Source: Ottowia sp. oral taxon 894
GTDB taxonomy: Bacteria; Pseudomonadota; Gammaproteobacteria; Burkholderiales; Burkholderiaceae_C
Reading direction: 5' to 3'
Length of the DNA stretch: 64,000 nt
Assembly (NCBI RefSeq): GCF_001262075.1
Contig: NZ_CP012073.1
Coordinates: 2,095,001-2,159,000 of the forward strand
Below, in pieces: positions 17,345 through 26,116 of the stretch; positions within the stretch are counted from its first letter, which is position 1, and every line of letters starts with the position of its first letter. Both the position numbers and the translations under genes were made by a program. Under the pieces are notes generated by a model. It searched no databases and was not told the origin of the DNA. It worked only from the letters and a program-made list of their open reading frames with translations.

Positions 17345-17950
17345 TCACATGCTGTTGTCCAGCCCGGAGCCGCCGCGCAGATCAATCATTTCAGGGGTGA
17401 TTTCGTTCATGCGCAGCAGCTTGCCGCCGTATTCGGCGATGAACTTTTGCGCGTCTTCTTCGCTGCTGAAGGTGGCCAGGGTTTCGCCCATGGAGCCTTT
17501 GCGCTTGCTGCCTTGCACATAAAGGGCGGTGCGCGCGTCGATCCAGGCGCCTTTGGGGTTGTCCCAGTCGGCGCGGCCCATGTCTTGCACATAGACGGCG
17601 TTCACCTTGCGGATTTGCTCGGGCAGCAGCAGGGTGTTGAGCACTTCGATGGTGTCGCAATAAAACCAGGGACGGTCTTCGCCCGCGTAGTGAATCTGGC
17701 CCTTGGGGCCGGGGTAGTCGGTGAGCAGCATGCCGTCCAGCTCGCAGGAGGTGGAGGCGGTGATTTCAACGGGTTCGGTGCTGACGGCCTGGCTGCCGGT
17801 TTCGTTGCTGCACGCCGCCAGCGGGGCGATGGCTGACAGGGCCATCAGGCCCAGCAGCACGCGGCGCTCGGAGCAGGCTTCATCACGGGCATGGGGCTGG
17901 CCGCAGCGGCAGGCGGCATGAAGGGGGCGAAGGCGAAAGAAATCGCTCAT
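17345..17950 (-). CDS. nosL: Nitrous oxide reductase accessory lipoprotein NosL
   Basis: A copper chaperone for N2O reductase. The 201-residue protein has a lipobox (IAPLAACSNE near residue 46) after a longer than usual N-terminal region. The NosL core is SCELDGMLLTDYPGPKGQIH, followed by RPWFYCDTIEVLNTLLLPEQ. The ATG at 17950 overlaps the nosY stop by 4 bp (ATGA), which fixes the start. It follows nosY in the order nosZRDFYL. Confidence 0.92.
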   Translation of the reverse strand: MSDFFRLRPLHAACRCGQPHARDEACSERRVLLGLMALSAIAPLAACSNETGSQAVSTEPVEITASTSCELDGMLLTDYPGPKGQIHYAGEDRPWFYCDTIEVLNTLLLPEQIRKVNAVYVQDMGRADWDNPKGAWIDARTALYVQGSKRKGSMGETLATFSSEEDAQKFIAEYGGKLLRMNEITPEMIDLRGGSGLDNSM

Positions 17951-18765
17951 GTCTTGAATCTCCATTTGGCAAGGGCCAAGGGTATGGCAATCCAGCCGGC
18001 CATGACGGCGGCCAGCACGTCCAGCCGCAGCAGCACGGGCGGCACCACGCTGACCAGCCCGTAGGCGCTGCGCACGTCTTCAGCGGAAAAGACGTTGAGG
18101 ATGCGGAAAACGTCGGTCGGGTTCAGCAGCAGCAGGTAGGGGAAGATTTCGCCGCCGTAGCGCCCGGCAGTGCCCACCAGCACGCCCAGCAGCGCCAGAT
18201 CAAACACCAGCACGAACAAAAACCACAGGATGATGGCCGCGCCCGAAGCGCGCGTGCGGTCGCGCGCCAGCACCGAGATGAGCACGGCCAGGCTCAAAAA
18301 GGCCAGCCCCATGAGCAGCGCGCTGATCACGAAGCCCGAATAGTGAAAAAGCGCCCGCGTGCCGAACTGCCCCGCCAGCACCACGCCCACGGCGGCCAGC
18401 CCGGCCAGCATGGCCAGCGCCAGCGCCAGCGCCAGGCCCAGGTATTTGCCTAGCAGCAGCTCGCCGCGCGTGATGGGGTAGGCCAGCAGCAAGTCGAGCG
18501 AGCCGCGCTCGCGCTCGCCCACGATGGCATCAAAGCCCAGCAGCAGGGCAATGAGCGGCACAAGGTAGATGACGAGGCTGACCAGGCTGGTGATGGTGAA
18601 TTCCAGCGAGCGCAGGCCCACCGTGCCCTGCTGCGCGCCGCCCGCGTAGGTGATGACGAGCGAGAACGCGGCGAACACCAGCGCCACGGCCAGCACCCAG
18701 CGGTTGCGCAGACGGTCGCGAAATTCCTTGGAGGCCAGGGTGAGGACTTGACGGGGCTGGATCAT
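17947..18765 (-). CDS. nosY: ABC transporter permease NosY
   Basis: NosY is the membrane subunit of the NosFY ABC transporter, which works with periplasmic NosD in copper-sulfur site maturation of NosZ. The 272-residue protein has about six hydrophobic helices and the typical cytoplasmic stretch FDAIVGERERGSLDLLLAYP. It starts within the end of nosF (4-bp overlap) and ends within the start of nosL, so the genes are tightly coupled. Confidence 0.95.
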   Translation of the reverse strand: MIQPRQVLTLASKEFRDRLRNRWVLAVALVFAAFSLVITYAGGAQQGTVGLRSLEFTITSLVSLVIYLVPLIALLLGFDAIVGERERGSLDLLLAYPITRGELLLGKYLGLALALALAMLAGLAAVGVVLAGQFGTRALFHYSGFVISALLMGLAFLSLAVLISVLARDRTRASGAAIILWFLFVLVFDLALLGVLVGTAGRYGGEIFPYLLLLNPTDVFRILNVFSAEDVRSAYGLVSVVPPVLLRLDVLAAVMAGWIAIPLALAKWRFKT

Positions 18766-19781
18766 GCGGCTTCCTGTTGGGTTTGCGGGCGGGGTTGCGG
18801 GCGGTTTTGCGCGCTGGCGGCCACGCCTGCGCCGCCTTCGCTAAAGAACATGTCTTCCAGCGAGGGGGCATGCACTTGCACGTCGGCCACTTGCGGCGCG
18901 GCCAGCAGGTGGCGCAGCAGGGCCATTTTTTTCTCGCGCGGGGCGCGAAGGGTGAGGGTCTGGCCATCAAAAGCGTGTGCGAAGCCGGCCAGATCGGGCG
19001 GCCAGGCGGCCATGAAGCCCTGGGCCTGCCCGGCATCGACGCCAGCGGCCAGGCTGGCCTGCACCGTCAGCGGCAAATCGAAGATGGCGCGCAGCTCGTC
19101 CAGCGTGCCCAGCGCCTGCACCTTGCCGCTGGCCATGACGGCCACGCGGTCCACGCGGTTTTGCAGCTCGGCCAGGATGTGCGAGGTGAGCACGATGGTC
19201 AGCCCCTGGTCGCGCAGCTCGGCCAGCGTGTCCCAGAAAAAGTGGATGGCGTGCGGGTCCAGCCCCGTGGTGGGTTCATCCAGAAACAGCACGCGCGGCT
19301 GGCCCAGCAGCGCCTGCGCAAAGCCCAGGCGCTGGCGCATGCCCTTGGAGTAGGCGCGCACCGGCTTTTTGCCCGCCGCGCCCAGGCCCACGCGCTCCAG
19401 CAGCGCGGGGCAGCCTGCCGCGTCCACGCGCTTGAGGCGCGCAAAAAAGCGCAGCGTTTCCAGGCCGCTGAGGTTGTCCCACAAGGCCACGTTTTCGGGC
19501 AGGTAGCCAATGCCGCGCCGCACTTCGCGCGCGGCGCGGCCGTGCACGGGCTGGCCGCCCACTTCAATGCGGCCGCTGGTGGGCGCAAGCAGGCCGAGCA
19601 TCATCTTGAACAGGGTGCTTTTGCCTGCGCCGTTGTGGCCGATCAGGCCGAACACTTCGCCGCGCCGGATGTCGAGCGAAACATCGTCCACAGCGGTGAA
19701 GCGGTCAAAGCGTTTGGTGACGCCGCGCAAGCGAATGACGGCGTCGCCCCCGCCGGGGCTGCTGCTGGTTTCATCGGACAT
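18762..19781 (-). CDS. nosF: ABC transporter ATP-binding protein NosF
   Basis: A 339-residue ATPase with Walker A GHNGAGKST (about residue 50), signature YSKGMRQRLGFAQALL and Walker B VLFLDEPTTGLDPHA. It powers the NosDFY maturation complex for the CuZ centre of N2O reductase. The ATG at 19781 lies 11 bp inside the end of nosD; frames extending further upstream cross nosD and are not credible. The C-terminal 110 residues are the NosF-type extension. Confidence 0.95.
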   Translation of the reverse strand: MSDETSSSPGGGDAVIRLRGVTKRFDRFTAVDDVSLDIRRGEVFGLIGHNGAGKSTLFKMMLGLLAPTSGRIEVGGQPVHGRAAREVRRGIGYLPENVALWDNLSGLETLRFFARLKRVDAAGCPALLERVGLGAAGKKPVRAYSKGMRQRLGFAQALLGQPRVLFLDEPTTGLDPHAIHFFWDTLAELRDQGLTIVLTSHILAELQNRVDRVAVMASGKVQALGTLDELRAIFDLPLTVQASLAAGVDAGQAQGFMAAWPPDLAGFAHAFDGQTLTLRAPREKKMALLRHLLAAPQVADVQVHAPSLEDMFFSEGGAGVAASAQNRPQPRPQTQQEAA

Positions 19782-21072
19782 TGGGGTTTTCCTTTTGCAC
19801 GCGCGCGCGCCATTTGGCCCATTCGGTGGAGCGCGGCAGCATGCGGGGGTGGTCTTCCACGACGCTGGGCACGCGCAGCACCGGAAACTGCTGGCCCACC
19901 AGGCGCAGCGCCTGCACGGCAGGGCTGCCCAGCAGCATTTGCACGGCAGGGTAGCGCCAGCTGAGGCGGTCCACGATGTCGTTGGCTTCGTAGGGAATAT
20001 CGCCCCGGCCGTCGTGGTCGCGGTCCCAGCCGCGATAGTTGCTCCAGTAGTTGCCTTCGGGGCCGCCCCATTGCTGGTCGCGCGTGAGCACGTATTTGAC
20101 TTGCAGGCGGTTCTGGATGAAGTCGTTGCCGTCCCAAGTGTTGCGCGCCGCGCCCGCCAGATGCACGCCGGTGTAGTTGTCGGCCACCACGTTGCCCAGC
20201 ATCTTGGTGAATTCCATGTCATAGACGAAAAAGCCGCGCTTGTTGCCCATGACGATGTTGTTTTCCACCACTGCGTCTTGCAGGGTGCGCAGCATGATGC
20301 CGTGGTCGATGTTGTTCCACGCGCGGTTGTTGCGGATGGTCTGGTCGCGCACTTCCATCAGGGCCAGGCCGGCCTGGTTTTTCCAGGTGTCGTTGTCCTC
20401 CCACAGGTTGTAGTAGGAGTTCATGTAGTGCGTGCCGTAGCGGCTGTGGTGCAGGTTGTTCTTCTGGAAGATGGCGTGGTGCGAAACGTCGATATAGAGC
20501 GCGTCGCGCACGAAGCTGATCTGGTTGCCGATGATGCGCGCGCCCTTGGTGTTGTAGAGCTGGATGCCGTTGCCGCGCCGGGGGCTGTCGTAATCGCGCT
20601 TGCCGGTGATGTTGTTGTGCAGCACTTGCACGTCATCGGCTTTTTCAATCCACATGCCAAACAGGTTGTAGGCCAGGTAGCAATGCTGCACTTTGGCGCG
20701 ATGCGCGCCGGGCTGAACGTAGATGCCGGCGTTTTGCTTGTAGCGGTTGTCACCGGAGTTGGCGACGATCATGCCTTCGATGACAACGTCGGGGGCGATG
20801 ACGCGGATGGTGTCGTCCTTGCCGCTGCCATCGACCGTGGGGCGTTCGATGCCGCGCAGCGTGATCGTTTTGTCGATGCGCAGGTTTTCCTGGTAGCGGG
20901 CGCGCTGCACTTCGATGACATCGCCGTTTTGGGCGCGGTCTATGGCCGCCTGGATGGACTCGCCCGGCCTGACCGTGAGCGTGGCCGCTGCGGCATGGCC
21001 CGCCAGGGCCATGCCTAGGAAGGCTGCGGCCAGCCGTCTCTTTGCGGATGGACTGAAAACGCCGCCCTTCAT
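19771..21072 (-). CDS. nosD: Nitrous oxide reductase maturation protein NosD
   Basis: A 433-residue periplasmic beta-helix protein (CASH/pectate-lyase-like repeats). A signal peptide (RLAAAFLGMALAGHAAAA) is followed by TLTVRPGESIQAAIDRAQNG and many N-x-x-x-G-I beta-helix turns (NIDHGIMLRTLQDAVVENNI). NosD binds the NosFY transporter and takes part in CuZ assembly. Its ATG at 21072 overlaps the nosR stop (ATGA), which decides the start. Confidence 0.95.
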   Translation of the reverse strand: MKGGVFSPSAKRRLAAAFLGMALAGHAAAATLTVRPGESIQAAIDRAQNGDVIEVQRARYQENLRIDKTITLRGIERPTVDGSGKDDTIRVIAPDVVIEGMIVANSGDNRYKQNAGIYVQPGAHRAKVQHCYLAYNLFGMWIEKADDVQVLHNNITGKRDYDSPRRGNGIQLYNTKGARIIGNQISFVRDALYIDVSHHAIFQKNNLHHSRYGTHYMNSYYNLWEDNDTWKNQAGLALMEVRDQTIRNNRAWNNIDHGIMLRTLQDAVVENNIVMGNKRGFFVYDMEFTKMLGNVVADNYTGVHLAGAARNTWDGNDFIQNRLQVKYVLTRDQQWGGPEGNYWSNYRGWDRDHDGRGDIPYEANDIVDRLSWRYPAVQMLLGSPAVQALRLVGQQFPVLRVPSVVEDHPRMLPRSTEWAKWRARVQKENPNVR

Positions 21073-23732
21073 GCAAGCGTCCACAGGCCGGTGAACGCCA
21101 GCAGCCAGAACAGCGCCGCGCCAATGAGCAGGTTTTTGAAACCCACGTAGCTGATCATGTCCATGACGGTGGCCTGCCGCCACACGCTGCCCCACCAGGG
21201 GCCGTCCTTGACGTAAGGCTTGCTCTTGAAGCGCACGAGCACCTCAAACACGCTCCAGCCAAACCACACGCCGATCACGAGCATGGGCGAGGCGCTGCCG
21301 CCTGCGGCCAGCAGCCAGACCAGCGTGGCGCCCAGCGCCGCCGCTACGCCCAGCGCCACCACCACGTGGCTGGCCTGCCAGCCTTCGCGGCTGAAGGGCC
21401 AGAGGTGCTCCACCACTTCGCCCAGCAGGCGGCGCACGCCATGCAGGTTTTCCACGGAGGGATGGGCGCGCTTGCTGGGCCAGCGCGGGTCAGGCTTGAT
21501 GGACAGCAGCTTTTGGGCATTGAGGCGCTGGCGGTCTTCCTCAATCGGAACGATGGGGATGTAGTAGCCGTCGCGCGCAATGGCCGTCATCGGTTCGCCC
21601 GCGCGCTCGCGCGCCTTGCGCTCCTTGACCAGCGGCGGGCAGCCGGCGCTGTCGGTGTAAAGAATCATGCAATCCATGCAGTGCATGCACTCGCGCTGGT
21701 CGATGCGCCCATCGGCGTCAATGGCCAGCGCGCCGCAGCCTTTGGCGCAGGCTTTGCAGGTGTTGCAGTCCGCCTTGCGGCGCAGACCGAACCAGCGGAA
21801 CGTGGTCGGCATGGCAATCGACGCGCCCAGTGGGCAGACGTATTTGCAATAAGGCCGCTCAATAAAGATGGACAGCCCCAGAATCACCAGCACAAATGTG
21901 GCAAACGGCCAACTGCGCTTGGTGATGCCCACAAGGAAGGTGGTTTTGAACGGCTCCACTTCGGCCAGCTTTTCGGCCAGCCCCATCGAAAAGAGCGACA
22001 CCACCACCAGGCCGAAGAACACGGCGTATTTGATCCACTTGAGCCGGTCATGCAGCCACTTGGGCGGCAGGAACTGGTAGCGCTTCAGCGGCGTGGCGCC
22101 CGCAATCTTGTGCAGCCCTTCCTGAATGGAACCGAAGGGGCAGGTCCAGCCGCAAAACAGGCCGCGCCCGAACAGGAAGATGGTCACGAAGATGAAGATC
22201 CAGTAGAGGAACAGGAAAGGATCGCTCAGGAACAGATCCCACTCCCACTTGAACAGCAGCGAGTGCAGCCAGGTCAGCACTTGCGTGACCGAAGGTTGCG
22301 CCATCAGGCCAAAACCCACCCAGAAGATGAAGATGGCCCAGAAGGTGAACTTGAAGGAATTGACCGGCCACTTGTTTTTGTGCGTGGAGCGGCGCGTGAG
22401 ATGGTCGCGCAGGGCATACACCACCGTGACAGCCACCAGCAGCAGGGCGAACAGCACGATCTGCGGCGCGCGCTGCTTCCACACTTTCACCCATGTGGCC
22501 TCGGGTACAGCGATCTTGGGATGGCCGCCCACCAAATACTGCTCAGGCAGCCAGTAACCCTTGTCAAACACCGTGAACACGCGCTGGCCCGTGGCCGGAT
22601 CGCGCTTGTTGCCCAGAAAGATCAGCTTCCACGGATACGCCGCCGAAAAGGCAGGCGAACGCACGATGAAGATGCTGGATTCGCTGAACTTGGGCGCGCC
22701 TTTGGCCTTGAGGGTGTACAGGTTCACGGCATCGCTGTCCTTGAAGGTGAAGATGTCGTTGTCCTGCCGCACCTGCACGCGGTCATAAATGCCGCCGCGC
22801 ACGAAGCCCGAGCCTTTGAACGATTCGGCTCCCGCCGTGCGAATGATGAAGATGGCGTTTTGCCCTTCCTTCATGCGCCCCATCAGGTTTTTCCAGGTGT
22901 CTTCGCCCAGCAGCGCCGGACCGACGACGGGCGAATTGAGCGAGCCGAACCACAGCTCAATGAAAGGCACGTTGCTTTTTTCAAGCCCCACCTGCTCGGG
23001 CTTGACCACCAGCTTGCCTATTGCGCCCTGTTTGACCAGCGTGTCCCAATCCGGCAGGGGCTGGCCAGCGGCAGGCTCCACATAGCGTACCGGCTCGCGC
23101 ACCAGCGGCTCGATGATGCCCACCTGCCGCGCCACGGCCGCGCCGGAAGTGGTGATGACCTGGTTTTGCGCGATAACCGTCACCGTGGCGCCCGAAATGG
23201 CGTCCACGCCCAGCACGCCTTCATCGGGCCGGGTCTGGCCCACTTCAATCTTGTCCTTGACGGATTTGCCGATGTACTGGGCATTGAAATCAAGCAGCGC
23301 CGACTCCGGGATGCCCAGCAGCAAGATGGGTTCGGAGTGCTTGATGACTTTGACGCCAACGTATTTGCCCTCCGTGTCCATGCCGATCAGCGTGACCACC
23401 GGCTTGCCCGAATAGGCGGGCGTGTCGGTGATGTCGGTAGAGAGCATCACGTAGCCGAGCTTTTGCTTGCCATCTTCGCCGCCGTAGGCTTCCACGTAGG
23501 GTGGCTGGCCCATGCGTTCGGAAAACGAGGTTGCCCCCGGAAACACGTCCTTGCACGGCAGCAGGGCGCACATGTCCTTGGCCGTGGCCAGCCCCGGCGG
23601 CAGGGGCGCTTCGTAGGCTTGCGAGCCGCCTGCGCCCTGCCCGGCGGCCTGCACCGCCAGCGCCGCCAGTGACAGCGCCAGCCCTGTCAGCATCTTGCGA
23701 GCGAGTGTTTCGATTTTCATGAGCCAATACAT
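21069..23732 (-). CDS. nosR: NosR, flavin- and Fe-S-containing electron donor/regulator for N2O reductase
   Basis: An 887-residue membrane protein. A signal peptide leads to a periplasmic FMN-binding domain with the flavinylation motif D-A-I-S-G-A-T at residues 177-183 (acceptor Thr183). Transmembrane helices begin near residue 430. Two polyferredoxin-type motifs follow (GLFCGWTCPFGSIQEG and YCKYVCPLGASIA), then a cytoplasmic pair of 4Fe-4S clusters (CNTCKACAKGC and CMHCMDC). NosR passes quinol electrons to NosZ and is needed for nos expression. An ATG at 23720 is an alternative start; neither has a strong ribosome-binding site. Confidence 0.96.
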   Translation of the reverse strand: MYWLMKIETLARKMLTGLALSLAALAVQAAGQGAGGSQAYEAPLPPGLATAKDMCALLPCKDVFPGATSFSERMGQPPYVEAYGGEDGKQKLGYVMLSTDITDTPAYSGKPVVTLIGMDTEGKYVGVKVIKHSEPILLLGIPESALLDFNAQYIGKSVKDKIEVGQTRPDEGVLGVDAISGATVTVIAQNQVITTSGAAVARQVGIIEPLVREPVRYVEPAAGQPLPDWDTLVKQGAIGKLVVKPEQVGLEKSNVPFIELWFGSLNSPVVGPALLGEDTWKNLMGRMKEGQNAIFIIRTAGAESFKGSGFVRGGIYDRVQVRQDNDIFTFKDSDAVNLYTLKAKGAPKFSESSIFIVRSPAFSAAYPWKLIFLGNKRDPATGQRVFTVFDKGYWLPEQYLVGGHPKIAVPEATWVKVWKQRAPQIVLFALLLVAVTVVYALRDHLTRRSTHKNKWPVNSFKFTFWAIFIFWVGFGLMAQPSVTQVLTWLHSLLFKWEWDLFLSDPFLFLYWIFIFVTIFLFGRGLFCGWTCPFGSIQEGLHKIAGATPLKRYQFLPPKWLHDRLKWIKYAVFFGLVVVSLFSMGLAEKLAEVEPFKTTFLVGITKRSWPFATFVLVILGLSIFIERPYCKYVCPLGASIAMPTTFRWFGLRRKADCNTCKACAKGCGALAIDADGRIDQRECMHCMDCMILYTDSAGCPPLVKERKARERAGEPMTAIARDGYYIPIVPIEEDRQRLNAQKLLSIKPDPRWPSKRAHPSVENLHGVRRLLGEVVEHLWPFSREGWQASHVVVALGVAAALGATLVWLLAAGGSASPMLVIGVWFGWSVFEVLVRFKSKPYVKDGPWWGSVWRQATVMDMISYVGFKNLLIGAALFWLLAFTGLWTLA

Positions 23733-23789
23733 CCTGGGATTTAGAACCTGTTCACAGCCTGTCCGTGAATAGGCTCTTACAAAAACCGA

Positions 23790-23827
23790 GGGGCCAAGCC
23801 GTCACCAGCTCAAGCCCCTTTTTTATT
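23790..23827. terminator. Hairpin with T-run between nosZ and nosR
   Basis: GGGGC (23790-23794) pairs with GCCCC (23814-23818) across a 19-nt loop. TTTTTT follows on the plus strand and TCGGTTTTTG on the minus strand. For nosZ transcription (minus) it could act as a partial terminator or 3' stabiliser that uncouples nosZ from nosR. The 151-bp gap also holds AGAACCTGTTCA at 23743. Confidence 0.4.
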
Positions 23828-23883
23828 TTCCATTTTTGCGGGCAGGCCCGATGACCCGCCCGTTTACCTGCCTGCCAGGGGCA

Positions 23884-25863
23884 TCAAGATTCAACGATCA
23901 TGCGTCCGCGCATTTCCAGGTGCAGCGCGTGGCAGAAGTTGGTGCAGTAGTACCAGAACACGCCTGGCTTGTCCGCTTTGAAAGTTACAGACTTGGTTTC
24001 CTGCGGATTGACAATGAACTGAATGTTGTAGTCAGGCAGGCCAAAGCCGTGCGTCAAGTCCTCCACGCGGTCAATGTTGGTGAGAATCACCGTCACTTCA
24101 TCGCCCAATTTCACCTTGAACACATTGGGCTCGAAAGCTGGCGCGAAAGACACCATACGCACAGTGACCTTGTTGCCATTGCGGGTGACGCCCGCTTCTT
24201 CCGCGCTGGGCACCGCCAAGGGGAAGTCTTCCATGTTGTAGATCTGCTTGGGATTGAGCCACTCGCGCTTGAAGATCACGAAGTCGTGCGGCTCGCCGCG
24301 CACCGGCGTGTCGTGCACCAGCACCATGCGTTCGCCCGTGATATCGAGCAACTGGTCGTTTTCGGCATGCAGCGGGCCGACAGGCAGGAAGCGGTCCTTG
24401 GAAAACTTGTTGCCTACGCCCATCCATACGCCATCAGCCGCACTGGTTTCAGCATGTGTCGCACTAATGTGACCGGGCTGGTACATCACGTCGATCTTGT
24501 CGATAACGGGGTTGATGTTTTTATCACCAGCGTATTTCTTGATGGCCTGTTCAACGTTCCACTTGCAAATCTGGCTATCCAGGAACAGCGTGGTGTAGGC
24601 ATTGCCCCGGCCATCGAACGTGGTGTGCAGCGGCCCCAGGCCCACTTCCACTTCGGCCACCACGGCTTTGGCGATGTCGTCCAGCTTGCCATCGAACCAG
24701 TCCAGCACCTTTTGCAGCTCAATCACCGTGCAGGTGGGCGAAAGTTTGCCGGAGCACACGAAATACTTGCCGTCGGGTGAAGCGTTCACGCCGTGCGGGT
24801 TCTTGGGTACGGGCACGGGCACAGCCAGCGCTGTTTTCGGATCCTTGTTGGCTTCCGCGCGGCAGTCCACCACCGGAATCTTGTTGTTGCCCAGATGAGT
24901 GAATTTGCCGTCCTTGATGGCCTGCTCAATGCGCGCTACATTGAAGAACAGACAAGCATCCACTTCAGCCGACATCATGTCGGGATAGGTTACGCCACCT
25001 TCGGTGTTGTACTGGTTGGTGGCAGCCAGTTTGCCGTCGTATGAGGTAGCCACCAAATCGCAGTTGCCGTCGATGCGGGCCTGCCACTTGACCTCCATCT
25101 TCTCGGAATCCACACAGGTGAATACGCAGCCATAGTTCGCGTCGTCATTGACGGTGTTGTTGTCAATTTTTTCCAGCGGCACACGAAATTCCTGGCCGCA
25201 GAACACGCGCGTGGTGTAGTTGATGCTGGGATCCACCGGATCGCGCTTGTCCGGGAAGATGCCGTGGAAGCCCTGCACATGCGGCAACTTGAGAATCTTG
25301 TCCGTCACCATGTAATCCAAGCGCACACGCACCAAGCGGGCGTTGAGCTTGTCATTCACGAAACAGTATTTACCGTCGTAGATGCCGTCTTTATATGAGC
25401 AGTGCACGTGGTGCGTGTCGCCCGTGGTGAACTCCAACGTGCCGTCGGGCTTGGTGCCCATTACGGCTTTGGATTCATTGGTGATTCCCCATCCCACCAG
25501 CGCATCCGGGCAGCAACCAGGCACACGAGCCAATTCACGACCGGAAGGAATGCCTAGCACGCGCAAATCGCCCGTGTGGCCGCCGCTCCAGACACCGTAG
25601 TGCGTGTCCAGCTGGCCCGGATGGATTTCGGTGCTGCCCGCGCCGCCCACGAAGCCGCGCGTCTCAGGCGCAGCCGTGATCTCAGTTTTGGGCGCTGCCT
25701 TGGGCGCAGCAGCCGCCGGAGCAGACGCAGCGCTGCCCTGTGTGTTTTCCTTGCAGGCGGCCAAGCCGACCGTGACCGCGCCCAGCGCAGCGGCCGAATT
25801 CAGGAAGCGGCGGCGCCCCAGGTTGGCTGCCACATCCAGCGCTTTTTTTCCAAGCAGACTCAT
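23884..25863 (-). CDS. nosZ: Nitrous-oxide reductase NosZ (clade I, Tat-exported)
   Basis: The terminal denitrification enzyme, reducing N2O to N2 in the periplasm. The 659-residue protein has a twin-arginine signal (LGRRRFLNSAAALGAVTVG), as in clade I enzymes. The seven-bladed propeller contains the CuZ histidine segment DTHHVHCSYKDG and NPHGVNASPDGKY. The C-terminal cupredoxin domain has the CuA ligands in WYYCTNFCHALHLEM. The ATG at 25863 has an AAAGGAG ribosome-binding site. It is the first gene of the nosZRDFYL cluster and is preceded by an FNR/DNR-type promoter. Confidence 0.98.
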   Translation of the reverse strand: MSLLGKKALDVAANLGRRRFLNSAAALGAVTVGLAACKENTQGSAASAPAAAAPKAAPKTEITAAPETRGFVGGAGSTEIHPGQLDTHYGVWSGGHTGDLRVLGIPSGRELARVPGCCPDALVGWGITNESKAVMGTKPDGTLEFTTGDTHHVHCSYKDGIYDGKYCFVNDKLNARLVRVRLDYMVTDKILKLPHVQGFHGIFPDKRDPVDPSINYTTRVFCGQEFRVPLEKIDNNTVNDDANYGCVFTCVDSEKMEVKWQARIDGNCDLVATSYDGKLAATNQYNTEGGVTYPDMMSAEVDACLFFNVARIEQAIKDGKFTHLGNNKIPVVDCRAEANKDPKTALAVPVPVPKNPHGVNASPDGKYFVCSGKLSPTCTVIELQKVLDWFDGKLDDIAKAVVAEVEVGLGPLHTTFDGRGNAYTTLFLDSQICKWNVEQAIKKYAGDKNINPVIDKIDVMYQPGHISATHAETSAADGVWMGVGNKFSKDRFLPVGPLHAENDQLLDITGERMVLVHDTPVRGEPHDFVIFKREWLNPKQIYNMEDFPLAVPSAEEAGVTRNGNKVTVRMVSFAPAFEPNVFKVKLGDEVTVILTNIDRVEDLTHGFGLPDYNIQFIVNPQETKSVTFKADKPGVFWYYCTNFCHALHLEMRGRMIVES

Positions 25864-25905
25864 TTCAGACTCCTTTCGTTTCGTGGATCGATGTATCCGG
25901 TTTTG

Positions 25906-25946
25906 ACTATACAAACAACTAGCAGCCTTTAATTGACCTTTGTCAA
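25906..25946 (-). promoter_or_regulatory. FNR/DNR-type promoter of nosZ
   Basis: TTGACCTTTGTCAA at 25933-25946 is a perfect 5-bp-arm dyad (TTGAC/GTCAA), matching the FNR/DNR/NNR binding pattern. On the minus strand a TATAGT -10 box lies at 25906-25911. The distance between the dyad centre and the -10 centre is 31 bp, exactly the class II geometry (activator at -41.5). The site is 70 bp upstream of the nosZ ATG. Control by an oxygen- or NO-responsive Crp/Fnr protein is inferred. Confidence 0.8.
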
Positions 25947-25981
25947 TTTCAGGTTTTGCGTCCTGTAGCCATGTCAATTTC

Positions 25982-25995
25982 TTGATGCCGCTCAA
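25982..25995. promoter_or_regulatory. Second FNR-like half-conserved site
   Basis: TTGATGCCGCTCAA has TTGA/TCAA arms with a 6-bp centre. It sits 119 bp from nosZ and 122 bp from the divergent DUF2946 gene, so it could serve either. It is weaker than the site at 25933. Confidence 0.4.
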
Positions 25996-26025
25996 AGATC
26001 CAGGCCTTGTCTGGCAACGGGTTGT

Positions 26026-26050
26026 TTTGAGTTCATAAAATGAACTCAAA
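26026..26050. promoter_or_regulatory. Perfect 11-bp inverted repeat, candidate operator
   Basis: TTTGAGTTCAT and ATGAACTCAAA are separated by AAA. The dyad lies 67 bp upstream of the DUF2946 gene in the nosZ divergent region. There is no T-run, so it is not a terminator; a dimeric regulator site is the simplest reading. Confidence 0.5.
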
Positions 26051-26116
26051 TGGGTTTTTCGCTTTTCGCGCCGCTGCTCTCTGTCCAGCGCGCGAACCGG
26101 CTTGACAACTGCGCTC

